A DNA stretch of 64,000 nucleotides from Polyangium sp. y55x31 (lineage in GTDB: Bacteria; Myxococcota_A; Polyangia; Polyangiales; Polyangiaceae), in the NCBI RefSeq assembly GCF_029946505.1, contig NZ_JARZHG010000013.1, forward strand, positions 206,676 through 270,675. The letters run 5' to 3'. Shown piece after piece: positions 51,229-59,906 of the stretch; position 1 is the stretch's first letter, and the number at the start of each line of letters is the position of its first letter. Both the position numbers and the translations under genes were made by a program. Below the pieces are notes generated by a model. It ran no database searches and had not been told where the DNA came from. It worked only from the letters and a program-made list of their open reading frames with translations.

Positions 51229-52471
51229 GGAGCACGAGCACGTCGCGATCCTGGTAATCGGCGACGGCGATGTCGGGGCGGCCGTTCTTGTCGAAATCGT
51301 CGATCACGAGGCCATTCGGGCTCAGGCCGAGCGGGATCTTCTGGAGGGGCTGGAAGGTGCCGTCGCCCTTGCCGAAGAAAAGCGACAGGTCGGAGGTCGT
51401 GAAATTCTCGACGGCCACGTCGGCGTGCCCGTCGCCGTCGAAGTCCGCGACGCCGACGGCCATCGGGGCGCCGCCGGAGGGGTGGTGCACGGCCGGCTGG
51501 AAGCTCCCGTTGCCATTGCCGAGCAGCAAGGACATGTCATTGCTCTCCGCGTTTGCCGTGACGATATCGGCGTGGCCATCGCCATTGAAGTCCCCTGTCG
51601 CCACGGCGCGTGTTCCTTTCCCGGCGGGGTAGCCCGTCGCGGCGACGAACGTCCCGTCGTTCAGACTGAGGAGGATCCTCACGTCATCCCAGGCGGCGAC
51701 CGCGAGGTCGGGCGAGCCGCTACCATCGAAATCGGCCGTCGCGATGGCAATGGGCGCCGTGCCGGCGGGATAGGTGACGGCGGGCGCGAGCGTCCCGTCG
51801 GATTTGCCGAGGAGCACGTGCACGCCGCTGCCCGATTGATTGGGCACGATGAGATCGCCGAGGCCGTCCGCATTCAGGTCCCGCACGACGAGGTGCATCC
51901 CCTGGCCGAGGGCCTCGTAGCTCGCACTCATGGACTGCGGTGGGAATGTGCCGTCGCCCTTGTTGACGAGAACCGAGACCGTGCTGAGATGCGCAAGCGC
52001 GATGTCCGCCTTGCCGTCCCCCGAGAGGTCGCCGATGGCCACGGATTGGAGCCCGATCGTCTGCATGTCCACGGGCAGCGTCTCCGGGCCGCCGAAGGTG
52101 CCGTCGCCCTTGCCGCGGAGAATCGTGTAGGTCTTGTCTCCCAACGAATTGGCAGTGACGATGTCCGTCGCGCCGTCCCCGTCCAGGTCGCCGGCGGCGA
52201 GCCAAACGGGCGGAGAGAGGGCCGCGCCGACGACGTACGAGGCGGGGGCTTTGAAAAGCGGTTCCGCGCCGCCGGATCCGCCTGCGCCGCCCGTGCCGCC
52301 CGACCCACCTGCGCCGCCCGCGCCGCCCGCGCCGCCCGTGCCCGAGCTGCTCGACGAGGAGCTGCTGCCCGAGGACGATGTGCCGTTCGTATCGGGATCG
52401 TTCGAAGCGCAGGCGCTGAACGCCGCCGCGCCGAGGAGGAAAAGAGTCGCACCGAGGATGGATCGAAGCAA
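51212..52471 (-). CDS. FG-GAP/VCBS-repeat lipoprotein
   Basis: 419 residues from TTG 52471, chosen because AAAGGAG sits 7 bases upstream and a good signal peptide follows. Lipobox FSAC (Cys21), then a Ser/Gly/Ala linker (about 25-68). Seven or so FG-GAP blades repeat D-x-D-G-D-G/N (AAGDLDGDGATDIVTANSLG, ATADFDGSGSPDLAVA, ATGDFNGDGHADIVTANAES, GVADFDGDGHADVAVENFTT), a calcium-binding propeller of integrin-like form. It is likely a surface protein. Ligand unknown. Confidence 0.85.
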   Translation of the reverse strand: MLRSILGATLFLLGAAAFSACASNDPDTNGTSSSGSSSSSSSSGTGGAGGAGGAGGSGGTGGAGGSGGAEPLFKAPASYVVGAALSPPVWLAAGDLDGDGATDIVTANSLGDKTYTILRGKGDGTFGGPETLPVDMQTIGLQSVAIGDLSGDGKADIALAHLSTVSVLVNKGDGTFPPQSMSASYEALGQGMHLVVRDLNADGLGDLIVPNQSGSGVHVLLGKSDGTLAPAVTYPAGTAPIAIATADFDGSGSPDLAVAAWDDVRILLSLNDGTFVAATGYPAGKGTRAVATGDFNGDGHADIVTANAESNDMSLLLGNGNGSFQPAVHHPSGGAPMAVGVADFDGDGHADVAVENFTTSDLSLFFGKGDGTFQPLQKIPLGLSPNGLVIDDFDKNGRPDIAVADYQDRDVLVLLNAGP

Positions 52472-52503
52472 AGGGAAGCTCCTTTCTGTGTCCGCGTCGC
52501 GTT

Positions 52504-52684
52504 TTACTTCCAGCTCACCTCGTACCGGCAACGCGGCGCTCGTGTTTTTCGACAAACTGTGGGCTCGAGATGCGTGAGGAGAGCGGTGCGTTCGAATCGA
52601 CGCGCCCAGGCCTGGATGATTCCGCGGTCCAGATCGCAGTTGTAGGGCGAATCCACCTCCAGGACGGCCCGGTGCCGGGAGACG
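52504..52684 (-). pseudogene. Decayed copy of the 3' end of the gene at 53803-54375
   Basis: Read on the minus strand it gives about 58 codons beginning SRHRAVLEVDSPYNCDLDRG and ending CRYEVSWK before TAA at 52504-52506. The intact gene ends with SRHRAVMEVDVPYPCDFDRG and CRYEVSWR. Most residues match, so the relation is clear, and the DNA is similar too. The 5' part is missing and the fragment abuts the aldo/keto reductase stop (52693). It is a truncated paralogue remnant; no start is seen. Confidence 0.8.
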
Positions 52685-52692
52685 CGCGCCGA

Positions 52693-53676
52693 TCACGCAT
52701 TCACGAGGCGCATGCTCATCTCCGGGTAACGCGCCCCGACGGCGGCGCCGCGGGGCATGACCGCGTCGATGCGCGCAAGGTCGTCCGCCGAAAGCTGGAT
52801 GGCCTCGGCCGCGACGTTCTCTTCGAGGTAGCTCCGGCGCTTCGTGCCCGGAATCGGCACGATGAAATCGCCCTGCGCGAGCACCCACGCGAGCGCGAGC
52901 TGCGACGCTTTTACGCCTTTTTCGGCGGCGATCGCCTCCACCTTGGCCACGAGGTCGAGGTTCTTCTGGAAGTTTTCTCCCTGGAAGCGCGGCGAGCTGC
53001 GGCGGAAATCGTCGGGCGCGAGGTCCTCGAAGCGCTTGATTTGCCCGGTGAGGAAGCCACGGCCGAGGGGGCTGTACGCGAGGAAGCCGATGCCGAGCTC
53101 GCGGCAGACGGCGAGAATGTCGTCCTCCGGATCCCGCGTCCAGAGCGAGTATTCCGTCTGCACCGAGGCCAGCGGATGGACCGCGTGCCCGCGCCGGAGC
53201 GTCGCGGCGCTCGCCTCCGACAGGCCAATCGCCCGCACCTTGCCGGCTTTCACGAGGTCCGCCATCGCGCCCACGCTATCCTCGATCGGCGTCTTCGGAT
53301 CGACGCGGTGGAGCTGATAGAGATCGATCACGTCGACGCGGAGGCGCCTGAGGCTCGCGTCACACGCATTCCGGATGTACGTGGGCGTGCCGTTGATGCC
53401 GCGCACGCTCCGGTCGTTCGGATCCCGTACGATTCCGCACTTCGTCGCGAGGACGACCTCGCTTCTCCGGCCCGCGATGGCGCGGCCGACGAGCTCTTCA
53501 TTCGTGAACGGGCCATACATGTCCGCGGTGTCGAGCAGCGTCACGCCGAGATCGAGCGCGCGGTGGATCGTGGCAATCGACTCGGCCTCGTCGCGGGGGC
53601 CGTAGAAATCGCTCATGCCCATGCAGCCGAGGCCGAGGGCAGAGACCGTGAGGGGACCGAGCTTACGCGTGTGCAT
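52693..53676 (-). CDS. Aldo/keto reductase
   Basis: 327 residues from ATG 53676 (GAAGGAG site). It starts [20 protein letters not shown], and the catalytic tetrad fits [10 protein letters not shown] (Asp, Tyr), LATKCG (Lys) and LYQLHRVD (His). Later blocks [31 protein letters not shown] and [14 protein letters not shown] bind the NADP(H) phosphate end. It reduces aldehydes or ketones; the subgroup resembles YajO/IolS-type enzymes. The gene lies between an intact gene and the decayed copy of that gene. Confidence 0.94.
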   Translation of the reverse strand: MHTRKLGPLTVSALGLGCMGMSDFYGPRDEAESIATIHRALDLGVTLLDTADMYGPFTNEELVGRAIAGRRSEVVLATKCGIVRDPNDRSVRGINGTPTYIRNACDASLRRLRVDVIDLYQLHRVDPKTPIEDSVGAMADLVKAGKVRAIGLSEASAATLRRGHAVHPLASVQTEYSLWTRDPEDDILAVCRELGIGFLAYSPLGRGFLTGQIKRFEDLAPDDFRRSSPRFQGENFQKNLDLVAKVEAIAAEKGVKASQLALAWVLAQGDFIVPIPGTKRRSYLEENVAAEAIQLSADDLARIDAVMPRGAAVGARYPEMSMRLVNA

Positions 53677-53720
53677 GAGGGGCTCCTTCTTCTCGCGCCG
53701 CATGGTAGCGCCGGCGCCGC

Positions 53721-53876
53721 ATGCACACCATCCCTCGCAGCGCCGTGGGCCTGGCTGCTTTCGTGCTCCTCGGATGCGCCACGCAAAACCAGCCGCGCGG
53801 CTTTATCTCCAGCTCACCTCGTAACGGCAACGCGAGGAACCGTGTTTCCGGCAGACCGAGGGCTCGAGGTGCGTGA
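53721..53876 (+). pseudogene. Orphan lipoprotein signal peptide, probably a broken gene
   Basis: From ATG 53721 a 51-codon frame begins with a convincing lipoprotein signal ([18 protein letters not shown], lipobox LLGC). After about nine more residues it runs antisense into the 3' end of the minus-strand gene at 53803-54375 and stops. No ribosome site is seen. It looks like the 5' stub of a lost lipoprotein gene, cut when the neighbouring duplication formed. Confidence 0.35.
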
Positions 53877-54375
53877 CGAGCGCCGTGCGCTCGAACCGCC
53901 GCGCCCAGGCTTGCATGATTCCGCGATCGAAATCGCAGGGGTAAGGCACGTCCACTTCCATGACGGCGCGGTGCCGCGAGGTGGAGAGGCACCGGTAATG
54001 ACCGATGCCGTCGCGCATCGTACCCGTCTCTGGATCGAACATGGGGACGCCGTCCTCCATGTGATTGAGATGATATACGGCATCGAACATCTGCATCGCC
54101 GTGACGATGTCGGTCACGCCGGGCGGGCTCACGGCGTACTTCATGCCCGCGACGCCCATCTCGAAGGCTTTTTGCGGACCGATGAGCGCACACAGCTCGT
54201 TCTCCGCCATGGCGAGCTTGTCGACGGCGCACGTCTCGTGAAACTCGAACTCCCCGCTCGGGCCCACGCGGCCGAGTCCGTACTTCGTGTAGATGGTGCG
54301 CGGAGCGTCGACCGCTTTGAACGCGTCGAGATGGCCCCGCAGGGTGAGCCCGGTAATGGTGAATTTCGAGAGCAT
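53803..54375 (-). CDS. Uncharacterised protein with a decayed paralogue
   Basis: 190 residues from ATG 54375 (MLSKFTITGLTLRGHLDAFK); in-frame starts at 54387 and 54426 are also possible. There is no signal peptide. Seen are AVDKLAMAENELCALIGPQK, FEMGVAGMKYAVSPPGVTD, MFDAVYHLNHMEDG and a Cys-bearing end VCRKHGSSRCRYEVSW. The last 58 residues recur in the remnant at 52504-52684. I do not recognise the family; it may be one of the myxobacterial paralogous families of unknown role. Confidence 0.55.
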   Translation of the reverse strand: MLSKFTITGLTLRGHLDAFKAVDAPRTIYTKYGLGRVGPSGEFEFHETCAVDKLAMAENELCALIGPQKAFEMGVAGMKYAVSPPGVTDIVTAMQMFDAVYHLNHMEDGVPMFDPETGTMRDGIGHYRCLSTSRHRAVMEVDVPYPCDFDRGIMQAWARRFERTALVTHLEPSVCRKHGSSRCRYEVSWR

Positions 54376-54456
54376 ACCGCCGAGCATAAAGGGAGGGCCC
54401 ACGGAAAACCAGGGCGGGCCCAACAATGAGGCCGCGGCGCTCGCTCTTCGGCCGGA

Positions 54457-56052
54457 TCAGATCCGCGAGGCCCGCGCGGGCGGCGGGCCCGCGTCGAGCA
54501 GCTCCTGCAGCTTGTGCACCTCGACCGGTTTGACGAGGTGCACGTCGAACCCGGCCGCCAGCGCCGTCGTTCGTTGCTCGGGCGAGCCATACCCCGTGAG
54601 CGCCACGAGCCAGAGGCCCTTGCCGCGCGGATCGGCCCGCAATCGCCGCACCACCTCGAATCCGTCGATCCCCGGCAGGCCGATGTCGATGAGCGTCACG
54701 TCCGGCAGGAGCTCGAGCACTTTGCCAACGCCGGCGATCCCGTCCGAGGCGGCATGGACCTCGTGTCCCCACATCTCGCAGAGATCGCCGAGCGCCTGCT
54801 GCGCGTCGACGTTGTCCTCCACGATGCAGATGCGCCGCCGCCGCAGCTCCACGAGCCCCCGCTGCGACGCACGCTCGCCCGTCTCCGCGAGGTCGAGCAG
54901 CGGCAAGCGTACCTCGAACTCGGCGCCGTAGCCGATGCCGTCGCTCCGCGCCTCCACCTCGCCGTCGTGGAGCTCCACCAGCGTGCGCACGAGCGTGAGC
55001 CCGATCCCGAGGCCCCCGCGCGAGCGGGCGAGCGTCACGCTGGCCTGCGCGAAGAGGCCGAAGATCATGGGGAGCGCGTCGGCCGCGATGCCGATGCCGT
55101 CGTCGCGCACTTTGATCCGCGCGAACGGGACGCCGTCGACGAAGGCAGGCTCGAGGCTCACGCGGATGTGCCCGCCGACGTCGGTGTACTTGCTCGCGTT
55201 GTCGAGCAGGTTCGTGAAGACCTGTTCGAGGCGCGTGACGTCGCCGCGGACCTGGATGGGCGTGTCCGGCAGCGCGAGCGCGAGCGTCTGGCCGCGCGGG
55301 TTCGTGCCGCGCTCGCGCGTCGTGAGCACGACACGCGCGAGCAAGCTCTTGAGATCGACCGGCTCGAGGCGCAGCTCGATCTTGCCCTGCGTGACGCGCG
55401 AGACGTCGAGCAGATCGTCGACGAGCCGCGCGAGGTGTACGGTCTGGCGGCGCAGCACCTCGCGCGCGCGGCGCTCGCCCTGGTTCACGGCGTCTCGCTG
55501 CTCGAGCATGGGCAGCGAGGCGGTGATGGCGGCGAGCGGGTTGCGCAGCTCGTGCGCGAGCATGGCGAGGAACTCGTCCTTGCGGCGATCGGCCTCGGCC
55601 AGGCGATCGGCGCGCGCGCGGAGCTCACGCTCGGCCTGGGCGAGGCGGAGGAGCGAGCGTACGGTGGCCACGAGCTCGGTCGCCTCGAAGGGCTGCGTCA
55701 AATATCCGTCGGCCCCGATGTCGAGCCCCTGCACCTTCTTGTCGAGCGAGACGAACGTCGCCGACGTGTGAAGGATCTTCACGCCTGCGGTGCGTGGGCT
55801 CGCCTTGATGCGCCGGCAGACCTCGAAGCCGTCGATGTCGGGCAGCTTGACGTCGAGCACCACCACGTCGGGTAGCTCGCGGTGGACCATCTCGAGCGCG
55901 CCCATGCCGCTCGACGCTTCGATGACCTCGAGGCCGACCCTGCGGAGCATGGTGGTGCCCAGATAACGGGCGGCCTCGTTGTCGTTGACGTTGAGGATCT
56001 TGCCCACATGCTCCCGCGCCCTGCCGATGTTCCCTTGCATGCGTCCCGTCAC
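54457..56052 (-). CDS. Hybrid histidine kinase: receiver - HisKA - ATPase - receiver
   Basis: 531 residues if started at GTG 56052 (ATG 56040 is an alternative). The N-terminal receiver (about 17-135) has Asp67 as acceptor, but the conserved Lys is Gln (YLTQPFE, Gln120). Kinase core: MLAHELRNPLAAITA (His167), TNLLDNASKYT, DDGIGI and GGLGIGLTL. The C-terminal receiver (about 410-525) has DVTLIDIGLPGIDG and HLVKPVE with its Lys intact. No DNA-binding domain. Its start overlaps the upstream kinase stop by GTGA. Third gene of the operon with the cobalamin-binding protein. Confidence 0.9.
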   Translation of the reverse strand: MTGRMQGNIGRAREHVGKILNVNDNEAARYLGTTMLRRVGLEVIEASSGMGALEMVHRELPDVVVLDVKLPDIDGFEVCRRIKASPRTAGVKILHTSATFVSLDKKVQGLDIGADGYLTQPFEATELVATVRSLLRLAQAERELRARADRLAEADRRKDEFLAMLAHELRNPLAAITASLPMLEQRDAVNQGERRAREVLRRQTVHLARLVDDLLDVSRVTQGKIELRLEPVDLKSLLARVVLTTRERGTNPRGQTLALALPDTPIQVRGDVTRLEQVFTNLLDNASKYTDVGGHIRVSLEPAFVDGVPFARIKVRDDGIGIAADALPMIFGLFAQASVTLARSRGGLGIGLTLVRTLVELHDGEVEARSDGIGYGAEFEVRLPLLDLAETGERASQRGLVELRRRRICIVEDNVDAQQALGDLCEMWGHEVHAASDGIAGVGKVLELLPDVTLIDIGLPGIDGFEVVRRLRADPRGKGLWLVALTGYGSPEQRTTALAAGFDVHLVKPVEVHKLQELLDAGPPPARASRI

Positions 56053-58055
56053 TCCGTGCTCGATGAGGTGCTGACGCCGGCCTTCCGCAAGGCGTCGCGA
56101 ATGCGGTGAATGGCGAGCTCGCGCGAGAGGCTGTCCTTCGAGACGATCGCCTCGGTCTCGGCCACGAGCCGCTCGCGGTCGGAGGGCTCGAGCACGTGCG
56201 AGGTGACGATCACGACGGGGATGCCCCGCGTGCGCGGGTCAGCCTTGAGGTCGTCGAGGACGTCGAACGCGGTGACGTCCTTGAGCAGGAAGTCGAGGAA
56301 GATGACCTCGGGACGGAGCTTCTGGGCGAACTCCACGCCCTCGGGCCCGGTGCGCGCTTCGACGAGCTCGTAGGGCGTCTTTTCGAGCAGCTTGCGCATG
56401 AGGTACCGGGCCCGCTCGTCGTCGTCGATGACGAGCAGCCGCGTGGGCGTGCCGGGCCGCGCCACGCTCTTCAGCTTGCGGAGCAGGTGATCCTGATCGA
56501 CCGGCTTGAGCCAGAACTCGTCGGCGCCGAGCGCGCGCGCGCGTTGCTCCTTGTTGGTGACGGTCACGACGAGGACGGGGATCTCGCGTGTCTCGGGGCT
56601 CTGCTTCACCTCGGCGAGGAAGTCCCAGGTGGCCTCGCCTTCGAGCATGATGTCGAGCACGATCGCCGCGGGGCGGAACGTGCCGAGTTGCCTGCGCGCG
56701 TCGTCGACGGTGCGCGCAGGCACGACCTGGAAGCCGGCGAGCGAGAGGAACTTCTCGTAGATGAACATCGTCTTGCGGTCGTCCTCGACGATGAGCACCG
56801 GCGAGCGGGACGGATCGAGCGGGCGCGCCGCGAGCGTCGCGAGCTCGCGCACCTCGGGGTGCGTGGCGGGGATTCGGAGGGTGAACGTCGAGCCTTTGCC
56901 GAGCGCGCTCTCGACCGTGAGCGTCCCGCCGAGCAGCTCGCCGAGGCGCCGCGAGAGCGCCAGGCCGAGCCCCGTGCCCTTGTGCTTGCGCTGGAGCGGC
57001 CCGTCGATCTGCCCGAACTCCTCGAAGATGCGGCCCTCGTGCTCGGGCGCGATGCCGATGCCCGTGTCCTCCACGCGGAAGACCACGTCGTCGCCGCGCC
57101 GCACGGCGCTCGCGACGACGCGGCCATGTTCGGTGAACTTGAGCGCGTTCGTGACGAGGTTGCGGATGACCTGGGCGACCTTGCCCTGATCGGTCTCGAG
57201 CGTGACGCCGCCTTCGGGCAGCTCGAAGAAGAGATCGACGCCGGGGTGCGAGGGCAGGAGCGGCCGGAGCATGCCGCGCATGGCGGCGAAGAACTCCGAG
57301 ACCGCGAAGCTCTCGGCGCGCAGCGTGAGCTTGCCGGACTCCGCCTTGGAGAGATCGAGCACGTCGTTGACGAGCTGCGAGAGCTCCTCGGCCGAGGTGC
57401 GGATGAAGCGGATCTGCTTCTGTTGTTCGTCCGTCAACGGGCCGTCGGTGCCGTCGAGCAGGAGCTGGGACAAACCCAGGATCGAGTGCAGCGGCGTGCG
57501 GAACTCGTGGCTCACGTTGGCGAGGACGCGGGTGCGGACCTCGGACGTGCGGCGGAGCGCGTCGACCTTGTCTTCGAGCTCGGCGTGTAGCGTGACGACG
57601 CCGCGGTTCGACTCGTCGAGCTCGCGGTGCGTGCGGGTGAGCTCCGTCTGCTGGTGCTCGATCTCGCGCTTTTGCCGGACGATCTCGCGGTTCAGGTTGA
57701 CGATCTCGGTGAGGGCGCGGCTGAGCTGCTCGATCGCGCCGCCGTAGCCCTCGGGGTACACGAAGCCGAAGAGCTCGGTGCCGCCCTCGCCGTCGGGGTA
57801 CGCGCTGAACGACACCGTGGCGGGCTTGCCGTTGCAGAGGAGCGAGAGCTCCCAGTTGCGGATCTCGTTCCTCGCCGCGCGCGTGAGCAGCGCCTGGGTT
57901 TTTTCTTCCGTGCCGGGCACGGAGAGCGTGGTCAGCGCGGTGCCGGGCTGCGCGGAGAGGAGGGTCCGCGCTCGCACGTCGGCCCACCGGATGATCCCTC
58001 GCGCGTCACACGCGAGCACGAGCTCTCGGCTCGCGGAGAGCCAGCGCGCGTCCAT
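56049..58055 (-). CDS. Hybrid histidine kinase: PAS-like - coiled coil - HisKA - ATPase - two receivers
   Basis: 668 residues from ATG 58055 (a TTG at 58067 overlapping the upstream stop is possible). A PAS-like sensor (about 8-105: ELVLACDARGIIRWADVRAR, TELFGFVYPEG) is followed by a coiled coil (about 108-170). Core: NVSHEFRTPLHSIL (His183), IRNLVTNALKF, VEDTGIGI and GTGLGLALS. Two receivers follow (about 420-540, acceptor in IVLDIMLEG; about 545-660, acceptor in VIFLDFLLKD). There is no output domain. It lies 8 bases after the cobalamin-binding protein, so the pair is translationally linked and probably one pathway. Confidence 0.9.
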   Translation of the reverse strand: MDARWLSASRELVLACDARGIIRWADVRARTLLSAQPGTALTTLSVPGTEEKTQALLTRAARNEIRNWELSLLCNGKPATVSFSAYPDGEGGTELFGFVYPEGYGGAIEQLSRALTEIVNLNREIVRQKREIEHQQTELTRTHRELDESNRGVVTLHAELEDKVDALRRTSEVRTRVLANVSHEFRTPLHSILGLSQLLLDGTDGPLTDEQQKQIRFIRTSAEELSQLVNDVLDLSKAESGKLTLRAESFAVSEFFAAMRGMLRPLLPSHPGVDLFFELPEGGVTLETDQGKVAQVIRNLVTNALKFTEHGRVVASAVRRGDDVVFRVEDTGIGIAPEHEGRIFEEFGQIDGPLQRKHKGTGLGLALSRRLGELLGGTLTVESALGKGSTFTLRIPATHPEVRELATLAARPLDPSRSPVLIVEDDRKTMFIYEKFLSLAGFQVVPARTVDDARRQLGTFRPAAIVLDIMLEGEATWDFLAEVKQSPETREIPVLVVTVTNKEQRARALGADEFWLKPVDQDHLLRKLKSVARPGTPTRLLVIDDDERARYLMRKLLEKTPYELVEARTGPEGVEFAQKLRPEVIFLDFLLKDVTAFDVLDDLKADPRTRGIPVVIVTSHVLEPSDRERLVAETEAIVSKDSLSRELAIHRIRDALRKAGVSTSSSTE

Positions 58056-58063
58056 TCGTTCGG

Positions 58064-58753
58064 TCAAGGGTGCCCTCCGAGGGCCTGCTGCCGCGCTCGA
58101 AGGGATGGGCGGGAGACCAGCCGGCCCACGATTCCGATGAGGTCGCGCGTGTCGCGAGCGAATCCGTCGGCGCCGAGCTCCGCGCCGGGATCCACGAGCG
58201 TGTCGCAGGCCGCGCCGCCGACGAGGATGGGCAGCGCCTCGCCGAAGTCGGACCGGAGCCGCGCCACGGTCATGCGCAGCGAGCGCAGGTTGAAGCTCAT
58301 GGTGGCCGAGAGGGCGACGAGGTCGGGGCACTCTCGGCGGATCATGGACATGAGCGATTCGGTGGGAACGTCGGCGCCGAGGAAGCGTACGTCGTAGCCT
58401 GCGAGGTCGAGGGCGTCGGCGGCGAGGCGGGCGGGAAAGTCGTGGTGCTCGCCTTCGACGCAGCCGAAGACGACGAGTTTGTCGATGAGCGGCGAGGCGG
58501 GCGACAGACGGTAGAGATGCGAGAGGACGACCTGCGCGATCGCGGTGGCGAGATGCTCGTCCGCGACGCCGATCCGGTTGTCCTGCCAGAGCTCTCCGAT
58601 CCTGCGCTGCGCTGCCCGCAGGACATGCAAACCGATCTCCGAGGCCGGCGCGCCGCGCCCGACGCCCTCCTCCATCACGAGGCGAAGCGCCTCACGCCGA
58701 TCGCCAGCCAGTTGCGCATTTACGAAACGCGCACATAGATCGTCGAGGTCCAT
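58064..58753 (-). CDS. Stand-alone cobalamin-binding protein, CarH-like sensor module without DNA-binding domain
   Basis: 229 residues from ATG 58753. The N-terminal helical half carries W-x9-EH (Trp56, Glu66-His67: ELWQDNRIGVADEHL), the motif that in CarH/LitR caps the adenosyl group of AdoB12. The Rossmann half has the Co-ligand block E-x-H (Glu102, His104 in GCVEGEHHDFPARL), LGADVPTESL, LSATMSFNLRSL and ILVGGAACD. There is no MerR helix-turn-helix; length and order match the two sensor domains only. It heads an operon with two hybrid kinases, so it is probably the input of a light- or B12-controlled phosphorelay. That role is inference. Confidence 0.85.
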   Translation of the reverse strand: MDLDDLCARFVNAQLAGDRREALRLVMEEGVGRGAPASEIGLHVLRAAQRRIGELWQDNRIGVADEHLATAIAQVVLSHLYRLSPASPLIDKLVVFGCVEGEHHDFPARLAADALDLAGYDVRFLGADVPTESLMSMIRRECPDLVALSATMSFNLRSLRMTVARLRSDFGEALPILVGGAACDTLVDPGAELGADGFARDTRDLIGIVGRLVSRPSLRARQQALGGHP

Positions 58754-59222
58754 GGGACCCCCGAGGTGGTGCACGATGGACGCCCGCGGCAGGGTCGAAC
58801 GAAAACCCTGACCGCTGTTTTGCATCACCTCGCGTTCGTGCGCTGAACCCTCGGAAACCATGGACTCGCGTCTTCCTGGAGCATCGTCACCATGGGGAGA
58901 GGAAAAACGATCCACGAATGGGCCTCCGGGAGCCGGGCGATCGCGGGTTCGTCCGGCTCGTCGGAGCCGTGACCGGGACGGGACGAGAATGATTCTTTGC
59001 ATCCCGAGCCCGCCCGTGTGGCATTGATTTCTGCGTCAGGTCGCTCCGTAGGGACACGCCTGAACTTGATGAGTTGTTTGGGACAGCAAGCACTCGAACC
59101 GGCTCTGCCTGCATAACGAGCGGTCGTACCGTGCACTCACGCTGCAATGGTGCAGGGCGGCGCTGAGCGACGCTGCTGGGGCGTCGTCGGGCAGGCCTCG
59201 AATTTGCCGGCGAGGGAGCTCC
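58754..59222. other. 469-base divergent intergenic region
   Basis: No credible gene was seen. In-frame ATGs upstream of the cobalamin-binding start (for example at 58864) have no family-like residues. A stem CGGCTC-GTCG-GAGCCG (58954-58969) lies midway. It should hold the promoters of the cobalamin/kinase operon (minus) and the HAD gene (plus); the boxes are not obvious. Confidence 0.45.
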
Positions 59223-59897
59223 ATGAACCAAGCTGCATTGCTCGACGTGGACGGGACGCTGATCGATACGAACCTCCTGCACGTGCTCGCCTGGCGGCGG
59301 GCCTTCGAGCGGCTGGGGAGGGAAATCGAGTCGAACCGGATCTTGCACGCGATCGGAATGGGCGGAGATCGGCTCGTGCCTGCCATTCTGGGAGAGGTCC
59401 CGGACGACGTGGCCGAGCAGGCGAGCGCCTTTCACGCGGAGGAATACGTCGAGACGGGCCTCATCGAGCACGCGCGCGCTCTCCCCGGCGCGATGCGGCT
59501 TCTCGAAGCGCTGCGCGAGCGAGGCGTGCGTATCGCGCTGGCGAGCTCGGCGCGCCGCGAGGAGCTCGATCGGCTCCTCGAAAAGCTCGGCCCGGCCGCG
59601 AAGCACGTGGACGTGATCATCTCGAAGGACGACGTCTCCACGACGAAACCCGCGCCCGATATCTTCGCGGAGGCGCTCTCCGCGCTCGGCCGGCCGGCCG
59701 AGGCGCTCGTCGTGGGCGATACGGTGTACGACATCGTCGCGGCGAAGAAGATCGACCTGCCTTGTTTGTGCGTGCTCACCGGCGGAATCGAGCGCGGAGT
59801 GCTCGAACAGGCGGGCGCGGCCGCGATTTATTCGACCGCGCAGGCCCTCGCCGACGATCTCGATCAGGCGCTCCGATCGAGCCGTCGCGCGGCGTGA
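59223..59897 (+). CDS. HAD-superfamily hydrolase (phosphoglycolate phosphatase/beta-phosphoglucomutase-like)
   Basis: 224 residues with a GGGAGCTCC leader. HAD motif I is LLDVDGTLIDTN (Asp8, Asp10), motif II lies in ALASSARR, motif III has the Lys in TTKPAPDIF, and motif IV is VVGDTVYDI. A helical cap (about 17-80) marks subclass I. It should dephosphorylate a small phosphorylated metabolite; the substrate is unknown. Length is typical. Confidence 0.92.
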   Translation: MNQAALLDVDGTLIDTNLLHVLAWRRAFERLGREIESNRILHAIGMGGDRLVPAILGEVPDDVAEQASAFHAEEYVETGLIEHARALPGAMRLLEALRERGVRIALASSARREELDRLLEKLGPAAKHVDVIISKDDVSTTKPAPDIFAEALSALGRPAEALVVGDTVYDIVAAKKIDLPCLCVLTGGIERGVLEQAGAAAIYSTAQALADDLDQALRSSRRAA

Positions 59898-59906
59898 GGC
59901 GCGGGG

